Counted from the first letter of the stretch, positions 34,402-43,814 are shown. The stretch: DNA of 64,000 nucleotides from Natronomonas gomsonensis (GCF_013391635.1 NZ_JACAWU010000002.1:1364001-1428000), one strand, 5' to 3'. Numbers and translations are program-made. The notes: generated by a model not told the origin, from the letters alone.

Positions 34402-34788
34402 TCATAAATCAGAGAGTCGGATGCCGTCTTCGACGAGGCGAGCGTTGCGTTCGCGGTCGAGTTGTGCCGCCAGCCACTCGTATTCGTACAGTTGGGCGAC
34501 GAGGTCCGCATACAGGTTCCGCCACGCGATGGCGAAGATAGGCGACTGTCCCCACGCCCGGAGTTCGGGGACGAACTCGTCGAAGCGCTCGCGGCGGGCG
34601 TCGAAGTGTTCGATGAGGTCGAGCGCGCGACTCGCGGCTTCGGCGTCGTCGTCGGCTTCCTCGATGGCGCCGTTGAGGCGCTGTTCGTACCCCTCGACGG
34701 CTCGTTGCATGTCCTGTGCGGCAGCCTGTCCGTCCTCCGGAAGCGAGTCGAGAAGTGGCTGTGGGACGCCGAGCGAAATCTCGTCCAT
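34402..34788 (-). CDS. Helical hypothetical protein, first gene of the SAMP3-like operon
   Basis: A 128-residue, largely helical soluble protein (MDEISLGVPQPLLDSLPEDG ... FDEFVPELRAWGQSPIFAIA ... LAAQLDRERNARLVEDGIRL). No family recognised. The TGA at 34402 overlaps the alternative ATG (34405) of the SAMP3-like gene, so it is the likely first cistron of a four-gene operon. The start at 34788 was chosen because the upstream frame is Ser/Arg-rich and antisense to the next gene. Confidence 0.75.
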   Translation of the reverse strand: MDEISLGVPQPLLDSLPEDGQAAAQDMQRAVEGYEQRLNGAIEEADDDAEAASRALDLIEHFDARRERFDEFVPELRAWGQSPIFAIAWRNLYADLVAQLYEYEWLAAQLDRERNARLVEDGIRLSDL

Positions 34789-34843
34789 ACGGCGTGGTGG
34801 TGCCACGACAGTAAAAAGGTGGCCGGCGCCTGCGTCGGGCGAA

Positions 34844-35275
34844 CTATTCCGACCGACCCGTCTCGAAGGTGAGTGCGTACCCGCCGAGGGCGAGCATGCC
34901 GAATAGGGCCGCATCCAGTACCGCGTACCCGCCGAGAAGCCCGACTTCGGCGAGAGGGCCCCCGCGACCGGCCACAGTCGCCTCGGTTCCGAAACTGACG
35001 ACGAGGAGTCCGACGGCGACGCCGACCAGCGCCGACAGCGACGCGACGGCAAGGACGACCGTCGGCTTCTCGCGGGGACTCACCGTACCGTACGCGTATC
35101 CGACGGCGGCGAGTCCGACGATGGCGAGCGTCATCCAGAGCGGCCGAGCGAGCAACGACAGGACGGTCAAGTCGACGACCTCACGAAGCGACTGGAAGGC
35201 GACGAGACTCCGCAACGGGACGACGAGTGCCGATACGACTGCGACCGGAACTGCGAGGAGGGCAGGGCGGTCCAT
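34844..35275 (-). CDS. Small four-helix membrane protein
   Basis: A 143-residue membrane protein. Hydrophobic segments lie at about residues 5-22 (LLAVPVAVVSALVVPL), 45-62 (MTLAIVGLAAVGYAYG), 72-93 (VVLAVASLSALVGVAVGLLV) and 108-133 (LLGGYAVLDAALFGMLALGG). There are no catalytic motifs and no recognised family. It lies between arcS and the SAMP3-like operon on the same strand with short gaps (32 and 55 bases). Confidence 0.72.
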   Translation of the reverse strand: MDRPALLAVPVAVVSALVVPLRSLVAFQSLREVVDLTVLSLLARPLWMTLAIVGLAAVGYAYGTVSPREKPTVVLAVASLSALVGVAVGLLVVSFGTEATVAGRGGPLAEVGLLGGYAVLDAALFGMLALGGYALTFETGRSE

Positions 35276-35307
35276 ACCACCATTCCCGACACCCGCCGAA
35301 AAGAAAC

Positions 35308-37062
35308 CTATGGCTCTTCGCAGTGACGTACGTCGACGGCGACGCCGCGTGTGCCTTCGACCATCGCCGTACCGTGAGAGGCCGCCCGCCCGATACCGAA
35401 GGCCTTCGGCCCCTCGAAGACGACTTCGTCGCCCGGCCGAATCGAGTCGTCGGCGTCGACGACGCCTGGCGCGAGGACGCTTCCGCTGGGAACGAAGGCG
35501 TCGATTTCGACCCGCTTGGTCGGTGCGTCGCTGTCGAGCCACGCCCGGGCGCCGGCCAGCGTCAACGAGAGCGTACCGTACTGGGCGACCTGCGTCGCCA
35601 GCAGTTCGCCCTCGGTGTCGACGACCCGGAGTTTCGGGTAGTAGCTCTCGGTTTCGACCTCGGGGCCGAACACCTCGTCGCCGGCGCCGTCGCCGAACTG
35701 GAAGTCCGCGATGGCTCGCACCGTCGCCGCCTCGCGTTCGCTCTTGTAGTAGCTGTCCTCGCCCTCCAGCGCCGCGGCGAGGTTGTCGAGGGAGGCGTCG
35801 GTCGTCGGGTGGTCCTCGACGGTGTACTCGAAGTCGATGTCCAGCGAATCGGCGACCCGCTCACAGATTTCGCGGTACCCCTCGCCGGGGACGTGGGCGA
35901 TGTGGCGGTCGTAGTCGGCGCGTTCGAGGTACCGCTCTAAGACGGCGGCGACGAACTCGATTTCCGTCTCCGTCCAGTTGCCCGTCACCACGCTGTCGTA
36001 GTGTTGGGCTGGGTAGGTCGTCTCCAGTTCGTTCGGGACGACGCCGATGGGAGAGGTCATCGAGACGACGTGACCGCGGTACTTGATGGCCTCGGAGAAC
36101 TGCTTGTGGCTCTGGGAGTCGCTGTAGGGTTTCCGGGCCGAACAGGGGACGAGCACGAGCGGCGCGTCGAGACGCCTGCGGTAGCGACTCGTCACGCGGT
36201 CGGCGAAGCGCTGAATCTCGACGCGGCGGAGGGCGTCGTCGGTCGCCGCGAGCAACTCGTTGCGCCGGAATACGGGCGTCCGTGCTTCGAGGTAGCCGTA
36301 CTGCTGGTCGAGGCGGCGGAACGTCGCCGTCAGCCACGCCTCGTGGCGGGCCTGTCCCTCGACGTAATCGCGCAATCGGCCCTCCGAAATCCGGTGGCGG
36401 ACGCGGGCGAGTTCCGCACGCAGGGCGTTGGCGTTGTGGTCGGCGCAGTCGGCCCGGGTGAACTCCGAGACGGGCTTTCGGCAGGCCTCACACGGACACG
36501 GCAACTCATCGAGGTCCTCGAGGAACGCCTCGCCGTCTGTCGAGAGGTAGAACCCCTCCAGACCGCGCGCTCTCGCGCGCTTCTCATCTAACAGGTCGAT
36601 ACCCGAATAGACGAGGACGGCGGCGTTGGCCGGCGTCGCGACGCCGGACAGATACAGTGCGGTGTCGTCGGGGACGGCCTGCCGAACCGACAGCACTGCC
36701 TCGACGAACGCCTCTGCGTGGCCGGCGTACCCGGGGCTGCCGGCGAGGACGTAGGCGTCGGCCCCGTGGTCGACGGCCGTCTCCGGCGAAACGACGGCGG
36801 CGCTGGGGTAGTCGACATCGGGATATTCCCCCGAGAAGGCTTCGGCGACCGGCGGTTCGGTGCCCGGCGGCAGCGCCCGATGGGGAAGAATCGTCAACCG
36901 CGCGTCGTCACCGTCGGGCAACTCGCGAGCCTCGTGCCAGCGACTGCCCGAATCGTCGACGAACTCGTCGACGAGAGCCGGCGTCGAGACGGCGTCCGCG
37001 AGGCGCAACTCGCCGCGGCGGGCGGCGGCATCGCGCTCGTGAACTTCGAAGTAGTCGGTCAT
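35308..37062 (-). CDS. arcS: Archaeosine synthase ArcS (TgtA2)
   Basis: A 584-residue enzyme that acts on preQ0 inserted at tRNA position 15 to make archaeosine; ArcS transfers Lys to preQ0-tRNA. The layout is an N-terminal TGT-like domain that has lost catalytic residues (a remnant CPCEAC zinc motif near residue 192), then the ArcS-specific PCSARKPYSDSQSHKQF near residue 307, and a C-terminal PUA domain (GSVLAPGVVDADDSIRPGDE). It is located 40 bases downstream of tgtA on the same strand, so the two archaeosine steps are cotranscribed. Confidence 0.93.
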   Translation of the reverse strand: MTDYFEVHERDAAARRGELRLADAVSTPALVDEFVDDSGSRWHEARELPDGDDARLTILPHRALPPGTEPPVAEAFSGEYPDVDYPSAAVVSPETAVDHGADAYVLAGSPGYAGHAEAFVEAVLSVRQAVPDDTALYLSGVATPANAAVLVYSGIDLLDEKRARARGLEGFYLSTDGEAFLEDLDELPCPCEACRKPVSEFTRADCADHNANALRAELARVRHRISEGRLRDYVEGQARHEAWLTATFRRLDQQYGYLEARTPVFRRNELLAATDDALRRVEIQRFADRVTSRYRRRLDAPLVLVPCSARKPYSDSQSHKQFSEAIKYRGHVVSMTSPIGVVPNELETTYPAQHYDSVVTGNWTETEIEFVAAVLERYLERADYDRHIAHVPGEGYREICERVADSLDIDFEYTVEDHPTTDASLDNLAAALEGEDSYYKSEREAATVRAIADFQFGDGAGDEVFGPEVETESYYPKLRVVDTEGELLATQVAQYGTLSLTLAGARAWLDSDAPTKRVEIDAFVPSGSVLAPGVVDADDSIRPGDEVVFEGPKAFGIGRAASHGTAMVEGTRGVAVDVRHCEEP

Positions 37063-37102
37063 AGACGCCCTTCGTCGGCCGGTGGGTAACCCTCCTTCGG
37101 TC

Positions 37103-38611
37103 TCACTCCGCCTCGTTGTCCATCCATGCCGGTATCGTGCTGTCGTCGCCCAACTGGACGGTTCCGACCGACTCCGGCAGCGCCGCGAGTGCCGTCTCGG
37201 GCCACTCCCAGTGACCGACCCAGAACTCCGTATCGGGATTGGCCGCGGCGAGTCGCCGGACTCCCTCGGCGGCGGCCTCGTAGGCCGCGGGGTCGAGGCG
37301 CTCGGGGATCTCGGCGGTCAGCGGGTAGCTGTCCGACAGCGCCGGCGGATACGGGCCGAACGGGGCCTGCAGCCGCCACGTCGTATCGAAGCGGCTGTTG
37401 TCGTCGCCCTCCGACAGCAGGACGCGGTCGCCGTCGACGGCGAGCCGCGACAGTCGGTCGTGGTGCCGCCGGACCTCCGGGCGGCGGGCCGAGTCCGCCG
37501 AGAGATGGAAGAACGTCCCCTTCGAGACGCGGTCGTGGGCTTCCAGTTGGTCGGCGCCGTCCAGCAGCGCCCGGTAGCCGTCGACCATCGCCGGATGCCC
37601 GCGGGCGCGGCGTTCGACGAGTTCCAAGAGATTGCCGTCCCGAATCGCCTGTTTGACGGTCCGCAACTCACGGTAACTGACGTGGAGGTTGTGCCGGGCG
37701 AGCAGTTCCTCGCGGCGGTCGGCGTCGGTCGCCCGGAGGCTCTCGGGAGTGTGTTCGGCACACACCGGACACGCACACGGGAGGTAATCGAGGTCCTCGA
37801 GGTGTTCGGTTCCGGAGACGGTGAGATAGCGGTCGTCGCGGGCATACAGCGCGTAGGCGGCGGAATCGAAGAGGTCACACCCTGCCGCGACGGCGAGGGC
37901 GAACATCATCGGGTGGCCGGCGCCGAAGAGATGGACGGGCGCGTCGACCCCGAGGCCGCGTTTCGCGGCGAGGACGACCTCGACCATCTCGGCGTACCGA
38001 TAACTGTTCATCAGCGGCACGACCGCACCGACGGGGAACACGTCGAGGTCGGTGCCCGCGGCGTGGGCGCCGGCGGCCTCCCGCAGGTCGGGGTACGTCG
38101 ACCCCTGGACCGGCGCGTTGACGAGCATCTCGCCGACGTCGACCGCTTCGGCGGCTTCCAGTCGCTGCTGTGTCGTTTCGAGGTCGGCTTCGGCCTGCTC
38201 GCGGCCGACATCGGGGGGCGTCGGGATGTCTATCGGCGTGCCGATGTCCGAGCCGATGTCGTGTTGGAACCGGAGTATCTCCTCGTTCGTCACCGAGATT
38301 TCACCGTACTCCGACAGTTGGAACGACCCCGAGTCGGTCATGATGGCACCCGAGAACTCCAGTAAGTCGTGGAGCCCCTCGTCGAGGGCGCGCTCGCGGA
38401 ACTGCTCGGATTTGAAAAAAATGTATCCGTTCGTGATGAGGACGTCCGCACCGAACTCGGCTTCGAGTACCGCGGGTTCGATGGTTCGGATGTGGGGGTT
38501 GATGACCGGAAGGAGAGCGGGCGTCTCGACGGTGACGCCGGCCCGCGGGACCGAGAGCTCGCCGATGCGGCCGGCGCCGTCTCCGTCCCGGAGTTCGAAA
38601 GAGTCGCGCAT
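37103..38611 (-). CDS. tgtA: tRNA-guanine(15) transglycosylase (archaeosine)
   Basis: A 502-residue enzyme exchanging guanine-15 in the D-loop of tRNA for preQ0. Catalytic Asp residues lie in [15 protein letters not shown] and the nucleophile region [20 protein letters not shown]; the zinc site is CACPVC with a following His. It is shorter than the roughly 580-residue ArcTGT of hyperthermophiles because the PUA domain is absent; a PUA is carried by ArcS downstream. The start at 38611 ([11 protein letters not shown]) is the family start. It is divergent from the SAMP1-like gene (108-base gap). Confidence 0.95.
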   Translation of the reverse strand: MRDSFELRDGDGAGRIGELSVPRAGVTVETPALLPVINPHIRTIEPAVLEAEFGADVLITNGYIFFKSEQFRERALDEGLHDLLEFSGAIMTDSGSFQLSEYGEISVTNEEILRFQHDIGSDIGTPIDIPTPPDVGREQAEADLETTQQRLEAAEAVDVGEMLVNAPVQGSTYPDLREAAGAHAAGTDLDVFPVGAVVPLMNSYRYAEMVEVVLAAKRGLGVDAPVHLFGAGHPMMFALAVAAGCDLFDSAAYALYARDDRYLTVSGTEHLEDLDYLPCACPVCAEHTPESLRATDADRREELLARHNLHVSYRELRTVKQAIRDGNLLELVERRARGHPAMVDGYRALLDGADQLEAHDRVSKGTFFHLSADSARRPEVRRHHDRLSRLAVDGDRVLLSEGDDNSRFDTTWRLQAPFGPYPPALSDSYPLTAEIPERLDPAAYEAAAEGVRRLAAANPDTEFWVGHWEWPETALAALPESVGTVQLGDDSTIPAWMDNEAE

Positions 38612-38719
38612 TACACCGCCGTTGCCGAGCGACGGCACTAAGGGTTGCGTTCGGTCGACACGCCACACGAGTCGTCCGCGGGCGACACCGCTAAGGGAGA
38701 GCCACGCCGACCCACGTCC

Positions 38720-39025
38720 ATGGAATGGCGACTGTTCGCTAACCTCGCCGAGGCCGCCGGCACGAAACGTGTCACGGTCGAGGCAGGCCCCGGCGACACG
38801 TTCGGCGACGCCTTCGAGCAACTGCTGGAGGCACATCCCGGACTCCGAGACGAGGTGCTCGACGAAGAGGGTGAGATTCGCGACCACATCCGCGTCCTCC
38901 GCAACGACCGCAACCCCTTCGTGAACGACGAGGGCCACGAGACGGTGCTGGAAGCGGGCGACGAACTCGCGTTGTTCCCGCCGGTTAGCGGCGGCGACGG
39001 TGGCGTCGCTCAAAGACCCGTTTGA
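38720..39025 (+). CDS. SAMP1-like ubiquitin-like protein with C-terminal extension
   Basis: A 101-residue MoaD/SAMP beta-grasp protein: [31 protein letters not shown], and the end-strand [10 protein letters not shown]. The Haloferax SAMP1 ends at VSGG. Here the diglycine (residues 91-92) is followed by nine more residues, DGGVAQRPV. Without removal of that tail it could not be activated by an E1-like enzyme. Either a protease exposes the diglycine or the tail is a recent read-through extension. The start at 38720 is the usual MEW start. Confidence 0.88.
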   Translation: MEWRLFANLAEAAGTKRVTVEAGPGDTFGDAFEQLLEAHPGLRDEVLDEEGEIRDHIRVLRNDRNPFVNDEGHETVLEAGDELALFPPVSGGDGGVAQRPV

Positions 39026-39067
39026 GCCTCCACAAGGAACTCCCCCGTCGGCCCCGTAGCGTCGCGT

Positions 39068-40216
39068 ATGGCCCCCGACAGACGAACGACCCTCCGACTC
39101 GCCGGCGCCGGCCTCGTCGGCGCGCTCGCCGGTTGTCTCGACGGACTCGGCGACGGAAACGGAAATGGAAACGGAACCCCGGACGGAACGCCGGACGACA
39201 CCCCCGATGGAACACCCACGGAACCGTCGGTGACCGACACCGAGACCCAGCAGTACCGCATCGAGGAATCGGCACCCGAGTGGTACGACGAGTCGACGAC
39301 GGGCCACGTCGTCGTCATCGACAGCGAAAAGCGACAAGATGCAGTGGTCCGGCTTCACGAAGCCCCCGAGGCGCGCCGACAGGCGCTCCGGGAATTCCTC
39401 GACGGCGTCGACTACGAGGAGAGCGTCGTGTTGCTCGTCGCCACCGTCGGCCCGAACACCTGTTACACGGAACTCGACGCCGGCGGTTTCGCCGTCGAGG
39501 AGGATACGCTCGTCGGCGAGGCCTCGGCCGTCGACACCAGCGGCGACGACGAAGCCTGTGGAGAGGCGGTGACGTTCCCGTCGGCGCTCGTTCGCATCAC
39601 CTTCGACGGAGTGCCGGTCACCGAGACGGCCCTCGACATCACCGACGGGTGGGGCGAGACGAAAACGGTCACCGCGAGCGCCGACGACTCCCTGTCGCCG
39701 GACCCAGCGGACCTGCCGGGGTACGTTCGCCCCGATGGTGAAGCCGACCCCATCGCGCCGCTGTCGTGTGACGACGACGCCTTCGAGCGACATCCGCAGT
39801 GGGCCGACGAAGACGACGTGCAGTACGGCGAGTTCGAGACCGACGGCGAGACGACGTTCGCGCTTCGAGTCGCGGAGACGAGTTACGAGCGCGGCGACAC
39901 CGTCGAGATGACGCTCACGAACGTCACCGACCGAGAGGCCTCGACCGGCAACGACCGGAAGTTCAATCTCCAAGTGTACACCGAGGACGGCTGGCAGGAC
40001 GTCCGCGGCGGCTCGGAGAGCTCGTTCGGCTACACCGACGAGGCAATCGGCCACGCCCCCGGTGAAGGCTTCGAGTGGTCTATCGAGTTGACCGAGGAGG
40101 CCGTCGGCGGCGACCGCTTCGAGGTGTGTCCCGACCTGCCGGCCGGCCGCTATCGGTTCGCGTACTTCGGCGTCATCGGCGACGGCGCGGTGGCGGTCGC
40201 CTTCGACGTGGCCTGA
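39068..40216 (+). CDS. Predicted Tat lipoprotein with Ig-like C-terminal domain
   Basis: A 382-residue exported protein. The N-terminus [22 protein letters not shown] is a Tat-type lipoprotein signal; a low-complexity [15 protein letters not shown] linker follows. Two beta-rich parts can be seen, residues about 50-215 and 245-380. The second ([20 protein letters not shown] ... [19 protein letters not shown]) has the look of an immunoglobulin-like or inhibitor-like sandwich. Cys pairs ([14 protein letters not shown]) may form a disulfide. The function is unknown. Confidence 0.83.
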   Translation: MAPDRRTTLRLAGAGLVGALAGCLDGLGDGNGNGNGTPDGTPDDTPDGTPTEPSVTDTETQQYRIEESAPEWYDESTTGHVVVIDSEKRQDAVVRLHEAPEARRQALREFLDGVDYEESVVLLVATVGPNTCYTELDAGGFAVEEDTLVGEASAVDTSGDDEACGEAVTFPSALVRITFDGVPVTETALDITDGWGETKTVTASADDSLSPDPADLPGYVRPDGEADPIAPLSCDDDAFERHPQWADEDDVQYGEFETDGETTFALRVAETSYERGDTVEMTLTNVTDREASTGNDRKFNLQVYTEDGWQDVRGGSESSFGYTDEAIGHAPGEGFEWSIELTEEAVGGDRFEVCPDLPAGRYRFAYFGVIGDGAVAVAFDVA

Positions 40217-40223
40217 GCAGCCG

Positions 40224-41255
40224 TCACTGCGGCGTAGCGCCCGTCCCGCGTTCGACCGCACCGAGGTCGAATCGGCCTCCGGAGACGGGAACGCCCTCGT
40301 AGAGGTCCGACTCCAGCAACAGCGACCCATCGAGGTCGGCGTAATCGAGCAACGGCAGCAGGTGTGTCGCCCCCGCGATGGCGGCGTTCGTCTCGAGCAT
40401 ACAGCCACACATCACCTCCAGTCCGTGTGCGCGGGCGGTGTGAATCGCCTCGACGGCGGGCGTGATGCCGCCCGTCTTCATCAGTTTCAGGTTGACGATG
40501 TCACAGCGGTCGGCCACGTCGGCCACGTCGACGGCGGTGAGACAGGACTCGTCGGCGGCGATAGGGAGCGGCGAGCGCTCGGAGACGTATCGGAGGCCCT
40601 CGCGGTTCTCCGCGGGAACTGGCTGTTCGACGAACTCGACGTCGTAGTCGGCCAGCGCCTCGCAGTTGCGGACCGCCTCGGTCGGCGTCCACGCCTCGTT
40701 GGCGTCGACCCGGAGGGTCACGTCGGGTGCGACAGCGCGAATCGCCTCGATGATGCGCTGGTCGCGGTCGGTGCCGAGTTTCACCTTCAGAACAGGGTAG
40801 CCCGACTCGACGGCCGCGCGGGCGCGGCGCTTCATCGCGTCGGTGTCGTCGATGCCGACGGTGAAGGAAGTGGGTGGACGCTCGGTTTCGGCCGACGCGC
40901 CGAGCAGGCGGTACACCGGCTGGTCGAGCAGTTTCCCCGCGAGGTCCCACAGCGCGACGTCGACGGCGGCGCGGGCGGCCGGGTTGTCGCGGGCGACCGA
41001 CAGCATCCGATCGTGAATCTCGCGGCGAGCGAACGGGTCGCCGACCGCCTCGATTGCGTCGAGATACTCCGGCAACAGCGCCTCGACGGTGGCGGTGGTC
41101 TCGCCGTAGTGTCGCGAGGGGGCGGCCGCGCCGTATCCGACTTCGTCGCCGTGCTCGACCGTGACGACGACGTTTTCGGTCGTCTCGGTCGTCCCGCGGG
41201 AGATTGTGAAGGGCACGTCGAGCCGCAACTCGACGGTCTCGAAATCGGTCTTCAT
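40224..41255 (-). CDS. N-acetyl-D-glutamate racemase DgcA-like / dipeptide epimerase (enolase superfamily)
   Basis: A 343-residue enolase-superfamily enzyme of the Ala-Glu epimerase group. The barrel has the KxK motif [11 protein letters not shown], metal ligands Asp in [10 protein letters not shown], Glu in EFVEQPVP and Asp in IAADESCL, and the second acid-base Lys in [10 protein letters not shown]. The gene's ATG overlaps the stop of the DUF1611 gene (ATGA at 41252-41255). That gene pair matches bacterial dgcN-dgcA, where DgcA racemises N-acetyl-D-glutamate; plain dipeptide epimerase is the alternative. Confidence 0.82.
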   Translation of the reverse strand: MKTDFETVELRLDVPFTISRGTTETTENVVVTVEHGDEVGYGAAAPSRHYGETTATVEALLPEYLDAIEAVGDPFARREIHDRMLSVARDNPAARAAVDVALWDLAGKLLDQPVYRLLGASAETERPPTSFTVGIDDTDAMKRRARAAVESGYPVLKVKLGTDRDQRIIEAIRAVAPDVTLRVDANEAWTPTEAVRNCEALADYDVEFVEQPVPAENREGLRYVSERSPLPIAADESCLTAVDVADVADRCDIVNLKLMKTGGITPAVEAIHTARAHGLEVMCGCMLETNAAIAGATHLLPLLDYADLDGSLLLESDLYEGVPVSGGRFDLGAVERGTGATPQ

Positions 41256-42262
41256 AGCTGTTCGATGATTTTCGCGGCGTCGTCTCGGACCGGGTCGGCC
41301 GCCGGGACGCCGATGGAGTCCTCGTACTCGTCGATGGCCGCCTCGGCCTCCTCGGGCGACATACCGTAGGTGTTCAACGCGCCGCCGAGGAGTTCCGTCG
41401 GCGCGACGCCTTCGGCGAGGTCTTCGTACAGGGTCGCCACTTCGCCGGGGTCGGGAATCGGGAACGACTCGTAGCCGTGGATGGCCTCCCGGCCCGCGAC
41501 GTGACACAACACGAGGTGGTCGGGCATCGCGCCGTGGAGGATGCCGCAGGTGACCGCCGAGTAGGCGGGGTGGATAATCGAGCCCTGACCCTCGACGAAG
41601 AGGTAGTCGTAGTCGTCGGCGGCCTCGACCAGCATGCGCTCGACGGCGCCGTTGGTGAAGTCGCTGATGGTGCGGTCGATGGGAATGCCCCATCCGGCAA
41701 TCATGATGCCCGTCTGGCCAGTCGGGACGAACCCGGCGTCGAGTCCGGCCTCGCGGGCGGCCTCAACGAGTTCGAGCGTCGTCGTCATCTTCCCGGTCGA
41801 GCAGTCGGTGCCGACCGTCAGGACGATTTCGCAGTCGAGGTCGCGGGCGACGCCTTCGGCGACGGTGAGGTCCTCGGGTGGGTTGCGCACGTCGCGTAAC
41901 TCGACGCCGTATTCGTCGGCGAGTCGGGCGAACTCCTCGTCGTCTTCGAGGAAGTAGTGCAGGCCCGCGATTACGTCGGCGCCGCGTTCGATAGCGCCGC
42001 GGACGTCCGGACGCCAGGACTCGTCGAAACCGCCGCCGATGGGCGCGATGCCGACGACCAGGGCGTCGAACTCCGGGGCGTCGTCGACGCCTTCGACGAC
42101 CGGGGCCTCGGAATCCACATCGGGGAGGTGGTCGGAGACGGTCGTTCCGACCGAATCGCGGTCCAGCACCGCGACGACGTCGTCGTCGCCGTATCTGAGG
42201 ATGCCGACTGCCGTTTTCGCGCGGTCCGGGAACTGCTCGTGGGCGAGAATCGCGATGCGCAT
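41252..42262 (-). CDS. D-glutamate N-acetyltransferase DgcN-like (DUF1611, P-loop)
   Basis: A 336-residue DUF1611-family protein: an N-terminal Rossmann-like domain (MRIAILAHEQFPDRAKTAVG, with VGIAPIGGG) and a C-terminal P-loop domain (TVGTDCSTGKMTTTLELVEA). The fold also shows FVEGQGSIIHPAYSAVTCGI, typical of this family. Marine bacterial DgcN acetylates D-glutamate, and DgcA then racemises the product for L-glutamate recovery. The overlap with the dgcA-like gene makes the same pathway likely here. No direct D-glutamate source gene is seen nearby. Confidence 0.83.
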   Translation of the reverse strand: MRIAILAHEQFPDRAKTAVGILRYGDDDVVAVLDRDSVGTTVSDHLPDVDSEAPVVEGVDDAPEFDALVVGIAPIGGGFDESWRPDVRGAIERGADVIAGLHYFLEDDEEFARLADEYGVELRDVRNPPEDLTVAEGVARDLDCEIVLTVGTDCSTGKMTTTLELVEAAREAGLDAGFVPTGQTGIMIAGWGIPIDRTISDFTNGAVERMLVEAADDYDYLFVEGQGSIIHPAYSAVTCGILHGAMPDHLVLCHVAGREAIHGYESFPIPDPGEVATLYEDLAEGVAPTELLGGALNTYGMSPEEAEAAIDEYEDSIGVPAADPVRDDAAKIIEQL

Positions 42263-42315
42263 ACGCCGATAAGACACCACCCGCGAGTATAAACGCATCA
42301 GTCCGCGTCGAGCGT

Positions 42316-43194
42316 TTATAAGCCGTACACCGGGACGGTCCAGAAGTCCTCGAAGGCGTCTTCGAGGGCCGCCCGCGGTTTGCCGGTGGCGTCGACGGCG
42401 GCGGTCACGTCGGCGTCGAACTCGGAGACGAGACGGCGGTCGCCGACGACGTACAGTCGCTCGGCGTCGATGGCCGCCAGGGCGTCTTCGCACTTCTCGA
42501 CGTGGTCGGCGATTTGCTCGTCTCGGAGGCGCTCGAAGCGGGCCTGCGAGAACCCGCCTTTCGAGTGGTCGCTCTTCACGTCGCTCTCGAAGCCCTCGTA
42601 GCCGACCCGCTCGTCGCCCTCGTAGACGCCGACGGCGAAGACGTCCGAGCGGACCAACGCGAGTGCGAACCGGCCGGTCGGCGCTATCCACTCGCGGTCG
42701 ATTCGCGGAGTGGCGTTCCACTCGACGAACGGGTCGGGAGCGACCGGGGGCCGGATGGCGACTGCCAAGAGACCGGCGTCGTCGGCACAGACGAGACACG
42801 GCTCGGCCCGCGAGACGAGCGGAGTGCGGTCACCGAGGAGTTCGCGAACGTCGTCGGGCACCTCGTCGTCGACGAACGCCGTCAGGACGGTCTCCTCGGA
42901 CCCCTCGAAGGACGTGAGTCGGCCGTATATCTCGTCGAGACGGCCACCCTGGACGGTCTCTCGGTGTCGAAATCCGATATCGGCCGTCTCGTGTTCGGCG
43001 TCGACTTTGCCCTTCAGGTCGGCGATGCGGTCTTCGAGGCGGTTGACCCGCTCTTCGGCCTCCTGTCTGGCGCTGGCGGCGTCGGCACGGCGGTCGCTCT
43101 CGGCGTCGAGTTGCGCCTGCAGCCGGTCGCACTCGTCTTCCAGTTCCGCGATGCGTTCCTTGAGTGCGGTCCGGCCGAGGAGGTCGTCGAGCAT
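42316..43194 (-). CDS. Vms1/Ankzf1-type peptidyl-tRNA hydrolase (VLRF1 domain)
   Basis: A 292-residue protein. Residues 1-70 form a coiled coil (LKERIAELEDECDRLQAQLD and on). A middle domain contains FALALVRSDVFAVGVYEGDE, and a GGQ-like release loop SDHSKGGFSQARFERLRDEQ lies near residue 210. That motif marks the eRF1-like VLRF1 domain, which in Vms1/ANKZF1 cleaves stalled peptidyl-tRNA during ribosome quality control. No ankyrin or zinc-finger parts are present. Rqc2/NEMF homologues should be sought elsewhere in the genome. Confidence 0.82.
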   Translation of the reverse strand: MLDDLLGRTALKERIAELEDECDRLQAQLDAESDRRADAASARQEAEERVNRLEDRIADLKGKVDAEHETADIGFRHRETVQGGRLDEIYGRLTSFEGSEETVLTAFVDDEVPDDVRELLGDRTPLVSRAEPCLVCADDAGLLAVAIRPPVAPDPFVEWNATPRIDREWIAPTGRFALALVRSDVFAVGVYEGDERVGYEGFESDVKSDHSKGGFSQARFERLRDEQIADHVEKCEDALAAIDAERLYVVGDRRLVSEFDADVTAAVDATGKPRAALEDAFEDFWTVPVYGL

Positions 43195-43218
43195 CGCCGG
43201 ACCGAGGTGGGCGGGCGT

Positions 43219-43581
43219 CTAAAAGCCCGCGGCCCTGTCGGTGTAGTCCGCGGCGTCGCCGTCGATACCGAGCAGTTGGGCTGCGCGGTCGGCTTTCGCC
43301 AACAGCACCTCGCTGAGCGTCGGCGGATTGTCGACGCCCGTCGCCGACAACACCGACTCCGGGAGCGCGACGGTCCGACCGGGGACGCCCTCGGCGCCGT
43401 GGACCGGAACGTGTGCCGAGCCGATTTTCATCACCAACGGACCGGAATAATCCGCCGTTTCGGTGTATAATCGGTCGTTAACCCGCTCGTGGTGTTCGTG
43501 ATGCATTACTGCGCAGTCGCCGTCGTGCGGCTCGACGTAGAGCCGCCCGAGGTAGTAGCCGCTTGAGAACGGTTCAAACAT
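43219..43581 (-). CDS. Conserved haloarchaeal protein (DUF5802-like)
   Basis: A 120-residue soluble protein, MFEPFSSGYYLGRLYVEPHD, with a His-rich segment MHHEHHERVND at about residues 26-36. A second part (HVPVHGAEGVPGRTVALPES) follows. From memory it resembles a haloarchaea-specific family, DUF5802; no biochemical role is known to me. It precedes the Vms1-like gene on the same strand with a 24-base gap, so cotranscription is likely. Confidence 0.74.
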   Translation of the reverse strand: MFEPFSSGYYLGRLYVEPHDGDCAVMHHEHHERVNDRLYTETADYSGPLVMKIGSAHVPVHGAEGVPGRTVALPESVLSATGVDNPPTLSEVLLAKADRAAQLLGIDGDAADYTDRAAGF

Positions 43582-43814
43582 GCCGCTACGTGCATGTTAG
43601 ATAATCACACACATAAGCTTTATCCGGGACGGAAGCGGTATCGGACCCCGAAACCTGACGAGGCAGCCAGTCGGAACGCCGGTGTTTGAGAGCGAATTCG
43701 AAGCTCCTAACGATAGTATAAACGCTATTGGACCGTTTGAGGCCGTAGCTTCGATCGCTGAACGATGAGAACGGAGGGGGGGTTTTTACGAGTCAGGTGC
43801 CCCAGAGAACAGTG

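Noticed and set aside
38612-40408. In-frame N-terminal extension of tgtA to 1101 codons
   Set aside because: The extra codons are antisense to the SAMP1-like gene and the Tat lipoprotein; the TgtA family start at 38611 is clear.
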